64,000 bases of DNA from Cercozoa sp. M6MM (taxonomy: Eukaryota; Endomyxa: Ascetosporea). This document shows positions 1-13,136 of the stretch, piece by piece (positions within the stretch are counted from its first letter, which is position 1; each line of letters opens with the position of its first letter). The DNA lies in NCBI GenBank assembly GCA_040357565.1, contig JBDODJ010000004.1. One strand, written 5' to 3'. The position numbers and the translations under genes were made by a program. The notes under the pieces were generated by a model. It made no database searches and was not told the DNA's origin. It saw only the letters and a program-made list of their open reading frames with translations.

Positions 1-37
<37 letters not shown>

Positions 38-61
38 TGTGTGTGTGACATGTGTGTGTGT
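1..61 (+). repeat. (GT)n microsatellite, 3' end of a SEH1 intron
   Basis: A nearly pure GT dinucleotide run opens the window and ends in a TACAG acceptor just before a SEH1 exon at 66. The matching SEH1 5' half (4851-5604, minus strand) runs into the same kind of repeat. A contig edge at position 1 would fit the contig-flip explanation given for SEH1. Confidence 0.9.
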
Positions 62-65
62 ACAG

Positions 66-975
66 GGAGATTAGTGCACACGTTGCTGCCGCCGACCTTG
101 CCGCCCGGCTCGAATGCTGTACACATTTGCAATACTGTGTGTGTACTACACACGTGTGCTTTTTAGGGCCGCGGACTGGCTTGGAACCCCTCGGTTTTTG
201 AGACACCCATGATGTGCTCTGCCCCTTTCGCCGTGTGTGCATGTGTGACTAACAGTATCAAGTGTAGTGCGGTGGCGTTGCCGACTCGCGTTGATCTCTG
301 GCAGCGCGATCGGCACGGCGGCAAGTTCCAGGCGCTCGCACACCCACTCACTGTCAGTGGTACTTTTTTTTTAATTCAATGCCAAGTGATTCAGTCACTT
401 GTGTGCCTCTGTTTTAGGTGACGCCCAGTTGCAGGACGTTGCGTGGGCTCGCAATCTAGGCCGCTCGCAGCACTGTCTGGCCGCTGCTTTGTACTTTGTC
501 TCACAGGTGACAATATACTGTACTGTGCATGCTATGCGGTAGGACTGATGGTCGAGTGGCCGTGTGGACGTTGCGAGGTGTGCTTTTTGGTTTGCTAGCG
601 TACATGTTGATGCAAGTAAATTGAGCAGGTGCTGCTCCGTCACAGCGCACCCTTACGATGCTTGATGCCTTCGATCATGAAGATGGTGAGGATACCATTG
701 AGATTGACGAGAGGTGCGAATTGTGGCGTGTATCATTCGATCCCACGGGAACCGTTCTTGCTGCTAGGTAGTTTATCCAACACACATTTAGCAGTGTTTT
801 CTCTTTCTTTGGTTGGGAACGCAATTTTACGTTTTTGCACTGTAGCGACGCTCGTGGCGACACGCATGCCTGGCGCTGGTCCGTCACGCACGCAGCTTGG
901 CGTCGGACGCCACTCGTCAGCACTGGCGGCGCCTCGACTGGCTCGTCCTCGACCTCATCAGCGTCACAGCATTAA
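66..975 (+). CDS. SEH1: SEH1 nucleoporin, 3' half (WD40 repeats 4-7)
   Basis: Six exons (66-118, 167-359, 418-490, 543-577, 629-767, 846-975) encode the C-terminal half of SEH1, a beta-propeller shared by the Y-complex of the nuclear pore and the GATOR2 nutrient-sensing complex. Family landmarks are LAWNPS, LQDVAWARNLGRS, DGRVAVW and LWRVSFDPTGTVLAAS, in the right order. The first exon is entered in phase 1, so the N-terminal half is missing here. It lies at 4851-5604 on the other strand, and the split codon restores an SQW motif at the place where human SEH1 has SQW. The summed exons of both halves are 1032 nt (343 residues plus stop), a normal length. The tail after the last propeller blade is Ser/Thr-rich. 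SEC13 is the nearest alternative, but the LGRS and SQW landmarks favour SEH1. Confidence 0.9.
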
Positions 976-1391
976 CATGTGGCTTTTACTTTGCCTTCTG
1001 TTAATTATACCCATCGGTCTTTACCTTGGTTTATTCAACACGCAGTTTGCAGTGTTTTCTCTTTCTTTGGTTCGGAACACGATTCTACGTTTTTGCTCTT
1101 TGCCGATGCGGTTAATTGTGGCTTTTACTTTGGTTTGGAACGCAATTTTTCTTTGCCTTTCCGTTTACAGTAGGTAGTCTATTCTCAAATCCCTGATCTG
1201 ATCGACTGGACTGGTGACTTGATCACTGATCACGATCGGATCGCACGAATGACCCGATTTCAATCAACTGACAACTGAAACGAAATGAAACGCGTGGCTC
1301 GCGTTTTCAACCACTCTAATGCCCATTTGTTTCGCATCTACACTATCTTCTTCCGTATTGCTTGTGGAGTTGTCGATAGGATCGGACTGAG
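976..1391. other. Intergenic stretch with copies of the last SEH1 intron
   Basis: No convincing gene. The last SEH1 intron (773-840) recurs at 1031-1098 with about 59 of 68 matching bases, including a TTTTCTCTTTCTTTGGTT core, and a shorter degenerate copy lies near 1121-1160. A short ATG frame at 1284 stops after 36 codons and was not called. Confidence 0.65.
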
Positions 1392-2278
1392 ATGAATCGC
1401 GGTCCCAGCGTTTTTCCCGATTCCGCGTTTTCCAGGAGGGATTGGAGCGAATACCGAAAATCTGTGCTTTTGTCTTTTTGGAAGGTGAGACACGTGTTAG
1501 CACCTGGTAAGATAGTCTCTCGGGTTTTTGCTTGTGCGTCAGCGAGCATAAGGTCTTGTCGGTGTTCCAGGAGGATTTGTTTCGTATTTCCATCAGTTCT
1601 GTTCTCGGTGAGTTGAGTGAGAACTGTCAAGAGATTACTCCGTGCGAAACGAGCTGGAAGAACTAGAAAGCAAAGATGTGGGCTTGGATTTGGGGCGATG
1701 GGTCAGTCGAGAAGTCCAAAAATGTAGGATTCTGGTCTTTTCTGTTGAGGCTACCCGACAATATCGATCTTGCAGAGCGAGGAAACCTGGGAAGAAGTCA
1801 GTGAAACAATGTCCCTGGAACAACAGGTTCAGGCGCTGCAGCGTCAGGTAGCGTTTACGCAGCACTGGGCTTAATGACAACGAAAACTGAGTGCTGTATT
1901 CAGGTGCGTCAGTTAAACTTGCGACTGTCACAACTTGAGCGTCCTGAAATGCCAAGCACCGTCCAACACGGCATCATCGCTTTGGAACCAACGCATCCGC
2001 TTTTGCGTAGCGTTGAGCATGAGCAACAATTCCTCGATGAACTGAAGGACGCACTGCAGGGTGCAATCAAGCTTCGACCAATCACAATCAAGCTTGGAAA
2101 GGGCTACCGCAAGAGCGAGAGCAAGGTCGAGACGGAATGCGACAGCGATACCAGCGACAGTGACAGCGACTCCTCGTCTACTAGTCTCAGCTTGCTGCGA
2201 AACCGCCTGCAGCTGCACCGCAATCGAATTGCCGGCTTTCTCGACGAGGACGAGGACAACGACGAAAATTTGGAGTAA
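1392..2278 (+). CDS. Unrecognised protein with coiled coil and acidic C-terminus
   Basis: I do not recognise the family. Reading frame and splice sites suggest exons from an ATG at 1392 (donor after SFWK near 1481), through an exon beginning EDLFRIS, a charged stretch (NELEELESKD), then SEETWEEV...LEQQVQALQRQ, and a long last exon from 1904 to the stop at 2278. The middle is heptad-like. The last exon has a compact segment (EHEQQFLDELKDALQG), a Ser/Asp-rich stretch (SDTSDSDSDSSS) and an acidic end (DEDEDNDENLE). The intron between about 1678 and 1775 has several possible donors, and the exon near 1580-1680 changes frame at a GTGAGT that may be a very short intron. The last two exons are secure; the first is tentative. 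Confidence 0.55.
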
Positions 2279-2426
2279 TTGAATGCCGGAAGCACTGCAG
2301 ACTCCCTGCGCCATGTGGCTAGTTTGGATTCCTTCAATAGTGAAATCGAACGGAACATTGAATAGTGTATGTCTTTTTTCCAGTTGGCGCCAGTGCGTAG
2401 CGGTAGTAGGGAGGCTAATTAACTTT

Positions 2427-2828
2427 TTAAAAACGCCTCCGGCCGGTGGGTGTCAGCACTAAAACGAAGAACAAGGCCGAACGGATATGCTCCCGTAAAC
2501 GTGTTGCTGTCACGCTTCGTTGCTGTACAGCACCAGGAAAGTTTGTACTCGCCACGATAGCTGCTCTTCTTGAGCACAAGCTTTTGCTCGCAGTGCTTGC
2601 AGCTCGGCACATCTTCTCGCGAATGCTCTTGGCCAGGTGCTCCTGCAACACAGTATCAATATGCTGACTGCTTGTTGTTCTATGCGTTGTTTTGTTTTGT
2701 ATCGTGTTTTTATGTACCCGTAGTGCCTCAAGCAGTGTCTCCTCTCTGATTTTCGCAAGATTGTCTGTTGCTTGTGCTGAACGCAATGTCTTGAGCGCTT
2801 CAGCGGGCGTTTTGTTCTTCACCGTCAT
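2427..2828 (-). CDS. Small basic or coiled-coil protein, frame uncertain at the 3' end
   Basis: Starts MTVKNKTPAEALK at 2828. A first exon encodes a helical stretch ending EETLLEALR. A phase-0 donor (GTACAT) and a TTGCAG acceptor near 2646 then lead to EHLAKSIREKMC. After that the protein-like signal moves to another frame (CAELQALRAKACAQEEQL, ending LVLYSNEA and a TGA), whereas the spliced frame continues as a poorer sequence to a stop at about 2427. Either a one-base indel in the assembly or an unseen micro-intron could explain this. No family recognised. The start and first exon are reasonable; the C-terminus is not settled. Confidence 0.45.
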   Translation of the reverse strand: MTVKNKTPAEALKTLRSAQATDNLAKIREETLLEALRVHKNTIQNKTTHRTTSSQHIDTVLQEHLAKSIREKMCRAASTASKSLCSRRAAIVASTNFPGAVQQRSVTATRLREHIRSALFFVLVLTPTGRRRF

Positions 2829-3095
2829 GTTTTTTCGTCGATCTTCACTCGACGCGCCCGATCGCTAATAATACTACACACGGCTAGTAAATTTATAAAG
2901 CACACATTAGGGGTCTGTGAAACGTGCTATCTTTGTATACTGATCAACATGAAAGCTACTTGTTGGCTCAGCTTTTGATCGGCTCACTAGTTTAACCCGA
3001 TACCGACAGGCAGTACGGTAGGATTCCCGCCAGGAACCCCATCCACTTCCCAACCTCAGGGCCGCATGTACCATGCTGATAGTCGAGCTGTATGT

Positions 3096-4493
3096 CTAAC
3101 GCAACGGAGTGCGGGAACGCGAGCGTCTCCTGCAAAACACGGCACTTTACCCTGGAACGTCAGACGCCGACAAAGGCCAACAGCTTACCCGTGCCGGCGC
3201 ATTTCACGCGCTCTTTCTTGCGACTCCAGCTGAGCCATCAGGCTTGTACGCACCACGTTGGGGTCTGCAGCTCCGCTGATGATGCTGTTGCGAGCTGCCT
3301 TGCGTTCAGCTTCAATTTCTGTATTGGCAAAGGTAAGCGAACTCTGGCCCGAGGCTACGCCACAGTGTCAATGTGCATACACAACAGACCTGTCTCACGA
3401 AGTAGAGCTGCACTCGAACGTCGCTCCTGTCTCAGCGCCGACTGGAATGACGCCTTTGCCAGCGACAACTCCGCGTCTGTGTTGATGCCAAGGAATAGCA
3501 AATTCAGTAAATTTACAGTTCTGATGTTCTGGGTATGGATGGGTACCCTTGGCCTTCAGTTGAGCGTCCAACTGGCGTGTGGTATCTTCAAGTGCCTTGG
3601 CTGCAATCACACTGGCGCGGCTCTTTCGCACCGCTTCGTCCTTCTCTCTGCGAAGTGAGTTGATCTGTCGCGACATGTCTTCCTTCTCCTTTGAACGGAC
3701 ACACAAACTTATCACACCAAACAGACTGAGAAGTTGAAGAAAGTTGTACTTTCATATGTTCAGCGAGCGAACCGGGTGGAGCACTCTCGAGCATCTATCA
3801 CATGCACCTCATCAATACTGGCCAATGCTTGAGGTCGAAAGTCGACTTACCTGGGTACTGCGACGTCGCTGACTGTCCAACGCTTCCTGCAGTCGCTGAG
3901 TGCGCTTCAACTGTGGCATATAAACAGCTTGGTTTAACAATCACTAAAATTTACTTTGAAAATCTGAATTACGTAGGCAGAAGCTTCTTCCTGTGCTTGC
4001 AGACTGCTGCGACGGGCGTTGCGGGCGTCCACCTTAACGTCCTTCAGTTGCAGTTCGACGGCAGACAAGCGGCGCACCAGTTCGTCGTTTTCAGCGGCAC
4101 TACGTTCTAGCTCGCTCTGTACAGAGTCAAGAAGGTAGCTGTTGCAGTCACCCTGGTATACCGGCCGTATGAGATCTGTACTTCAGTGACGGCAAGTTGT
4201 TGTTTCGTATCGTGCAATTGCTCCGCCCTGCCAAGGATACTCAAAGCAGGTGTGTACACCAGGACCACTTGGATACGGAAAAAGTACAGGTCGACAGCCT
4301 GCGGCGTGGCTCCTTTTAATGTCTGCTGTCGCAAGTCTGCCACCTATAAAGAGTATCCTCTATCCTATAAAGAGTATCCTCCAGGGGGGCAAACGTAAGC
4401 CATACAAAGTGCTTACATCCTTTCGCAGGCGACTGTTCTCACGCCGAAGACGCTGCAGTTCCGGCAGTGCCAGTGTCTCGAGGGGAGGCGAGC
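3096..4493 (-). CDS. Coiled-coil protein, 5' end lost in the assembly gap
   Basis: A chain of short exons encodes an almost continuous coiled coil. In order it has LPELQRLRRENSRLRKD, AEQLHDTKQQLAVTE, SELERSAAENDELVRRLS, LKRTQRLQEALDSQRRR, KEDMSRQINSLRREKDEA, AELSLAKASFQSALRQE and EIEAERKAARNSIISGAA. It ends in a basic Arg/Ser tail, RRSRSRTPLR, at the stop at 3096-3098. Splice phases agree at most junctions, for example the acceptor at CAG before QTLKG. The most upstream exon starts at 4493, directly after an intron made of (AC)n and the 100-N gap, so the true N-terminus is missing. The assembly places SEH1 N-terminal exons upstream, but those belong to SEH1. The family is not recognised; cytoskeletal or centrosomal coiled-coil proteins look like this. 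Confidence 0.65.
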
Positions 4494-4512
4494 CTGTAAA
4501 GAAACGTGCTAC

Positions 4513-4823
<311 letters not shown>

Positions 4824-4850
4824 GCACGGATACAGCCCCAGGCAAGATAC

Positions 4851-5604
4851 ACTGAGAGGCATCGGCATCGGCATCGGCGGCGTACACGAGCACGCGACCG
4901 CTGCGCGACTGCACGGCGAGCCAAAAACCGGCAGTGCGTGGTGCAAAACCTGCGCACACCAGGTATGTGTACCCACGAGCACAGGAACACTCACATAAAG
5001 ACAATCAGGAGAGCTACCGGCATCGACTAGTGCCTCCGTGCTCGTGTGCGAAAACGCCTCCTTCCACTGTGCGCCCTGTTGCGTCATCTGGCCAGTACAG
5101 ATTTACACACGATACGTGTCCAAAAAGTGTACATACAAAATGTGCGCACAAATGTACAAGCACATGTGTACCTGACCACGGAACACCTTCCACTGCCTGT
5201 CGGCGCCCACACTCGCGAAAATTGGTCCAAATTCCGCATGGGCCCACATGACCTGTTGCACTCATTTTCTCAACAAAAGGACAGCAGGAAAACCCTGTCA
5301 GAAGACAATACCCTCAAAACAGGCGCACGGTGCACTTTCAGTGTCGTTGTGTGCCCCTGAAACCAACAATCAAGAGGCATCACTAAGTACAAGCACAGCG
5401 ACAAACAGAGAGAAGTGCACCTTCTCACACACGCAAACCCGGCCATCGTCGCCACCAGTCAGTAGTCTCTGCCAAACCTCACGAATGAACCCTCTTCTTA
5501 TCCACCTAGCAGCGTTGCAGACGTACCTCGCCGAAATTGTCCCAAACGGCATCACGAACTAGCGCGCCCGTGTCATGCTCTGGAGATGAAACATCCAATG
5601 ACAT
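4851..5604 (-). CDS. SEH1: SEH1 nucleoporin, 5' half (WD40 repeats 1-3)
   Basis: Six exons on the minus strand (5527-5604, 5421-5468, 5312-5356, 5172-5252, 5018-5075, 4851-4949) start at ATG 5604 (MSLDVSSPEHDTG) and give the N-terminal blades of a SEH1/SEC13 propeller. Landmarks are LLTGGDDGRV, LKVHRAPVLRVMWAHAEFG, IFASVGADRQWKVF and GFAPRTAGFWLAV. Every splice phase was checked and agrees. The last exon ends in phase 1 after ADASQ, at a GTATCT donor followed at once by the GT repeat. The exon at 66 on the plus strand begins with the complementary phase and completes an SQW motif. In the assembly as given this half is followed by unrelated coiled-coil exons, which is best explained by a flipped contig. 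Confidence 0.9.
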
Positions 5605-6105
5605 TGTGTCGTAGAAACCTAAGCACACACGTGCTTCCAGCAGAAGCAAGCCACACAAGCGTTCAGGCGATCTCTTTTCACGGCTCGCATCGAGCCAGAG
5701 CCGAAAGGAATTGATTGTTTCTTTCCTCAGACCGATTTCGCCCCATTTTGCAGCGTGCCATCTCCTGCACGGTCAGAGAGCGCGTGACGCTTAAGTCGGA
5801 GCCACCAGACCACGTAAGAGCGCCTCTATCGGTCGTCTGTGCCGCACTGGTTTTTGAGTGCCCAGTTTTTTTTTCATGATTCCGTTTTGTCGTTGCCGCT
5901 GCCTGCGTCGCACGCTTTGTGGTCGGCGTGCTTTGCCGAAAAGCTCTGTGTTGTGGGCATTTGGGTTGCTCAATTTTGGGGTGTGCTGTACCCAATCATA
6001 ACTGAAAACTGTTGGTCGCAGTCCATTTGCGAGCGTGAGTCGGCTTTCGCATCCGAGCACCGTCAAAGGTGAGTACGCACTTCATTCGTCGGTAGCAACA
6101 GCACG
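5605..6105. other. Intergenic region between divergent SEH1 and CK1 starts
   Basis: No gene seen. It must hold the divergent promoters of SEH1 (minus) and casein kinase 1 (plus). A CAAAG|GTGAGT followed by a CAACAG just before the CK1 ATG may be a short 5'-UTR intron (about 6070-6101). No TATA box is obvious. Confidence 0.5.
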
Positions 6106-6388
6106 ATGTCTCATCGCGTGCCGCGACGCGACTACTTTATCGCGAGCAAGTATCGCCTCGGGCAGAAGATCGGCAGCGGCTCGTTCGGTGACATTTACGC
6201 CGGCATTAGCATTCTCAGCAATGAGGAAGTTGCCATCAAGCTCGAGACGCACAAGACGCGCCACCCGCAGCTGGCCTACGAGTACAAATTGTACCGTCTT
6301 CTCTCTGGCGGTCCTGGCATCCCGCAGGTACGTTTTATCTTTGTGTGTGTATGTGTGTGTGTGCTTGTGTGTGTGCTTGTGTGTGTGC

Positions 6389-6427
<39 letters not shown>

Positions 6428-7734
6428 TGTGTGTGTGTGTGTGTGTGGGCGTGTGTGTGTGCGTATGTGTGTGTGTGCTTGTGTGTGGAGCGTGTGTGTG
6501 CTTGTGTGTGTGCTTGTGTGTGTATGTATGTGTATGTGTGTGTGCTCAGGTCTACTGGTTCGGCAAGGAGGGTGACTTCAACGCCATGGTGATGGAGATG
6601 CTGGGCCCGTCGCTCGAGGACCTGTTCAACTTCTGTTCGCGCAAGTTCACGCTCAAGACGGTGCTAATGCTGGCAGACCAGATGCTGGCGCGCATCGAGT
6701 ACGTGCACGCCAAGAGCTTCATTCACCGCGACATCAAGCCGGACAACTTCCTGGTTGGCCTCGGCAAGCGCAAACTCAACCAAGTGTTCGTGATCGACTT
6801 TGGCCTGGCCAAGAAGTACCGCGACCCGCGCACGCACCAGCACATCCCGTACGTGGAGCACAAGTCGCTCACGGGCACTGCGCGCTACGCGAGCATCAAC
6901 ACGCACCTCGGCATCGAGCAGTCGCGTCGCGATGATCTCGAGTCGCTCGGCTTTGTGCTGATGTACTTCAACCGCGGAGCGCTGCCGTGGCAGGGTTTGC
7001 GTGCCGGCACCAAGAAGGAGAAGTACGACAAGATATCCGAGAAGAAGATGTCGACGCCGGTCGAGGTGCCCATGCTCGTTTTGCTTTGTACTGTATATGA
7101 CTGGTGGTGTATAGTATGTATAATATGTGTATGTGTATGTACAATGTGTATATATCTGTGTGCAGGTGCTGTGCCGCCACTTCCCTCTCGAGTTCAGCAC
7201 GTACCTGAGTTACTGCCGATCGCTGCGCTTTGACGACAAACCGGACTACGCCTACCTGCGACGTCTGTTCCGCGACCTGTTTTTCCGGTCAGGCTTTGCT
7301 GCCGACTACCGCTTCGACTGGACTGTGCTCAACTACTACCACCGCATGAAGCGCGAAGTCACGGTACTTACTGTGTTCCATCTTGGTTCCAGATGACCTA
7401 TAGATGCACAATGTTCTTCTAAATAGAAGCGCCGCGCTGAGCTTCTGGGCCGTATGCGTCGCGAGGCTGCTGAGCTCGAGGAGAGGACTCGGCGCGAGAA
7501 CGCCGAGAACGCCGAGAACGAGCAAGAAGAGCAGCCTGCAGGTACAACCGAAGCAAATTTTCAGGACAGCAAAGCGTGACACCATGCATCTCCGCTGTAG
7601 CTGCTGAGGAGACCGAGGACCCGCTCGACCGTATGCAGCGCCAGATCGACAGACTGCGTGTGAGCGACGACCAGCAAGAGGCCGTGCAGAGCCGCAGCAG
7701 CTGGCGCCGCCGTAATTCTTTCTTCTCCGTTTAA
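6106..7734 (+). CDS. Casein kinase 1 (CK1 delta/epsilon type)
   Basis: Five exons (6106-6327, 6550-7065, 7166-7363, 7427-7541, 7601-7734) give a Ser/Thr kinase of 394 residues. The kinase domain shows the Gly loop GSGSFGDIY, the Lys in VAIKLE, the catalytic loop [10 protein letters not shown], the Mg-binding [10 protein letters not shown], and the CK1 signature (GTARYASIN in place of APE). The CK1-type [17 protein letters not shown] and FDWTVL close the domain. The tail is charged and helical ([18 protein letters not shown]) and ends [10 protein letters not shown]1 enzymes phosphorylate already acidic or primed sites in many pathways. Intron 1 contains a long (GT)n tract. The first ATG is in frame and matches the usual CK1 start distance. 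The subfamily assignment rests on the kinase core only. Confidence 0.96.
6345..6548 (+). repeat. (GT)n-rich intron 1 of CK1
   Basis: GT-rich tract with scattered interruptions (GCTT, GTAT) ending in a CTCAG acceptor. The repeat is on the sense strand of the gene. Confidence 0.9.
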
Positions 7735-8171
7735 TTTCGGGTTTGACTGATGCGAAGTTTATTTTTTGTGCAGGCTAGGCGTGCTTGATCTGAGCAATGA
7801 CGCAAACTAATCACAGCACTGACACAAAGGACACGAACACAAACGCAAAAAGAGCAGAGTGCGATCACAATGCAATCCTTTTTTCTCACAAACACAAACA
7901 ACTTTCATGACTCGGATCCAGCACTTCCACTGTTCACGTGAACGAGAGACTTGGCCCACCACATCCGCTTGCAGCGCCGTGTGACCGTGTGAAGAGTCTT
8001 CTTTGGTTCAAACCCAGACTCGGATAAAATACCTTATTTCGACTTCAAATTAACTGAACGCCCATCATTGACTATCCGATTTGATGTACAAACTGACGTG
8101 CCGGTGATGGAGCGAAAACTCGGTTTCAAGCTTAAGTTCACGCGACGTCAACGTCAACTCGACTAATTACG
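7735..8171. other. Intergenic, convergent 3' ends of CK1 and PTEN
   Basis: No open frame with protein-like content. The two genes point at each other across this stretch, so it should hold both 3' UTRs and poly(A) sites. Confidence 0.6.
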
Positions 8172-10254
<2,083 letters not shown>

Positions 10255-10494
10255 TTCGGTTGATAATACAATTTCCTCTGCGACTCGCTGAACAAGGCGC
10301 TAAGTTTACTAACAGGAGTGTTGCTGGCACTGTTGCTGTATAGCTTAGAGTGAGAGGGAAGTTCGTGTGGCCACTTGAAACTGAGTCAGCCAAGAATAAT
10401 ATGATATCGTTATATTTTAAAATATCGGGACTATACATCTACTCGTTTAAGCGCCATCACGTCATTCCCATAATAAGTTTATGTGCCAATCAAA

Positions 10495-12675
10495 ATGAGT
10501 CAACTTCTGTCCGTCATCGAGTGCAATTTCGGAACCTGTGATCGAGAATGGTCCATTCCTGATCAAGTGACTATCGCGCACGTGCCGTCGCGGTGTATTA
10601 TAAATTGCACCTAATTGGGTGCAGGTGTGTGCTAGTAGGGCAGAGTGCGCACGTGGTACTTTGGCGTTCTGTAGTTTGCACGGTAGGTCAAACCCTTTGC
10701 CAAACCATGTGGCCGGATGATCGGTTTTCTGCGACATCCACTTCACTGCGTGTGATTTTGTGCGTCCATTTTCACCCGTAGCCTGTGTGTAGATGCCGCT
10801 GTTTGACTCGCAGCGCGTAAGGCTCTCTTCATCACACTGTCGACGGGCGCGTATGTGTGGCTGGGTGTGTCTGAGCAGTACCGTGTGACGCCGCTGCAGC
10901 TGGCGCACAGTCTGCACGGCAGTCTGCAAGCGCATGGGATTTCGCCGCTTCCTTCTGTACCTTGGCTGTAGCACTTTGGTGACTGTTGCGTTTTTTTGGT
11001 ACGAGCGTTGGAACAGCCCGAAAAACACGGAGGCTGGTCGATTTTTAATGAGGTAAATGACTGCAGTTCCTTGGAGCATGCTGGTACCCTGTCTTTCACC
11101 TCCCGTAGTAGAGTTGTGTTTTTATGAGTTGGCCTCAGGTGCGGAAGACTACCTGCCGGTGGCGTCTTCCTTGTCGTCCTCGATGCCGTCATCGGCGGCC
11201 ACGAGTGGCGACGAAGCTGACCACGTCATGCTGCCGTCGGTATCCTTTGCTGTTTGTCACGCTGCTTTCTTGACAACATGGCATTTCGTTGGTGCAGGTC
11301 CCTGTTCCAGACACGAGGACAAACGAGACTGTCAGTCAGAGCAGCTTAAGCACCGGTATCGACCAAAACGATGACAATAGTACCGACGCCGTGCTTCACT
11401 TTGACGACTCCAACGGATCAGCCGTACCTTCTCACTGTCTGCCTTTGCGCGCGTATGTTCATGAAGAATGATTGCGCACAGACAGATGGTGCAGATGAAA
11501 GTATGCCTACACTGTCGATTGACGACTCTATGTAATCCCATCATACTTTTACCCCACAATACATCACATATGCATTCTCTTCTGTCTTACGGACAAGTAT
11601 GCACTTTAGCAGTGACGTCATTTCTGTCAAGCTGTCGGGCAACGCGCCTGTCCTGATGATCGGTGACTCCATCGGCAGAAACAGCAGCGCTATTAATCGT
11701 AACAAAGACACACGCGCCAGCGTTGCAAGTGATCATAGCCACCAAACGGGCAACCACTTTGGCCGCCTCGCTGGCAACGACAGTCTCGCATCGCTGCGTC
11801 AGCGACAGTCGTCGATCGTGGTCTCACGCAAGTCAAAAACTGTGCACAAGGTGTGTTGTACCTCTGTCTCTCCGTGTGCGTATACATATTACATGCATAT
11901 GAGTTTGTGAATCTTGGGAATATAGCCTTCAAAGAAGAGATCGCGACGCTCGTCCCACGCAGCGTCGCAGCATGCCGACGAGGACGACGTGCCGACTCCC
12001 ACTGGTATCTTGGCTATGTTCTTTTCTGCACCGACACAGTGCATGAGTGCTGCCAACAGTGCAAACCATCGCAACGACGCGTAGCCGCCGACAACGCCGG
12101 CGCACCTTCCGTGCTGCGGAGTTCGTGCGTCTGCATGTAATTTTGTTGCTGTTGCATCCTCTCCTTTCAATAGGCCTATCTTAACGTGTCGACTCCTGCG
12201 CAGGACAATGAAGAACTTATTGAAGCCGACTCTGCCGAGCTCAAGTACAGGGTACACGGCGCGTATACACGCCACACACGTGCGCACAGCGAGCTTGATT
12301 AAATGTACCCTTGTTGAGCAGTACGCGCCTCGACGAAAACGCTCGAAAGCTGACTTGTCACCCTCGACAACGAGTCTACAGCCACCGCTTGTGTACACCT
12401 CGACTTCTGTGTCGCTGTCTGTGTGTATAATTGTGCTATTTTATGCTACAGCAACCGTGCTGTGTCGGCTCCGAATGTGACCGTGACTGTTCCTCCGCAG
12501 GGCGCTTTCGCCGTACCCATTATTGAGCTCCTCACACTAAACTATTCAAGTGTGTTTGGAACCGTTTTTGGAACCGTTTTGGCAGAAAAGCACGTCGAGA
12601 CAGCCGCTGTCGATGTCGCCGTTGATTGCCTCGATGCCCGTCATGACACCGACCACTGGCGGCGCCGACGATTGA
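10495..12675 (+). CDS. Unrecognised protein, Ser-rich middle and conserved-looking N-terminus
   Basis: Not recognised. The likely start is ATG 10495 (MSQLLSVIECNFGTC). The next segments are CVLVGQSAHVVLW, then a hydrophobic, helical exon from 10817 (KALFITLSTGAYVWLGVSEQ, then TPLQLAHSLHGSLQAHG), EKHGGWSIFNE, and YELASGAEDYLPVASS. The rest is low-complexity and Ser/Asp/Thr-rich (STGIDQNDDNSTDAV, LSGNAPVLMIGDSIGRN, SLASLRQRQSSIVVSR) with a basic patch (SKKRSRRSSH), and it ends MTPTTGGADD at 12675. Exon edges between 11900 and 12500 are ambiguous. The domain-like part is the first 150 residues or so; the remainder looks disordered and may be phosphorylated. Confidence 0.55.
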
Positions 12676-13136
12676 CTCGACTCAGACGCGCCAGCTGACT
12701 GTTCCACCACTGTGATTACCGGACGTGACCGAACGACCGCGATGTGCGGTGCACATAACTGTAAAGCGCGAAGTCCGAGCCGGACTGACGCGGGTTGCCT
12801 GTGCCTGCTGACTTCATCTGTAGCGTCGTTATTTTAGCCTCTGCCCTTCTGTCCCTATGCCACCGTACACAACCGCCGGACCTCGCCGTACGGTACACGC
12901 GCACGTACGTCTTCAGGCTTACATTCCCCTAGTAGTTAGTTGAGTCTTACAGGAAACCAACCAAGTAGCGTAGTTTCCCTGCACCAGTCCCGAGTGGGTC
13001 ACAAGCGAAGAGCATGATTTTCCCCTAGTACCGTACTCGGCTATGTACCGTATCGTACTATGTATATATACATACTATGTAGACCGAACGTATCTGGGAA
13101 GTAAGCCCGAGCCGTAATCGAAGGTAAACAAACGAG
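12676..13136. other. Intergenic, convergent 3' ends
   Basis: No gene seen. It contains TATATATACATA-type AT runs near 13060-13080 and lies between the 3' ends of the preceding plus-strand gene and EFR3 on the minus strand. Confidence 0.55.

Noticed and set aside
1264-1955. Minus-strand frames of about 100 codons
   Set aside because: Low-complexity content without splice logic; the plus strand has the protein-like, phase-consistent exons.
4340-4385. Tandem TATAAAGAGTATCCTC considered as a TATA-type promoter
   Set aside because: It is in an intron of the coiled-coil gene on the opposite strand; two copies of a 16-17 bp unit are better explained as local duplication.
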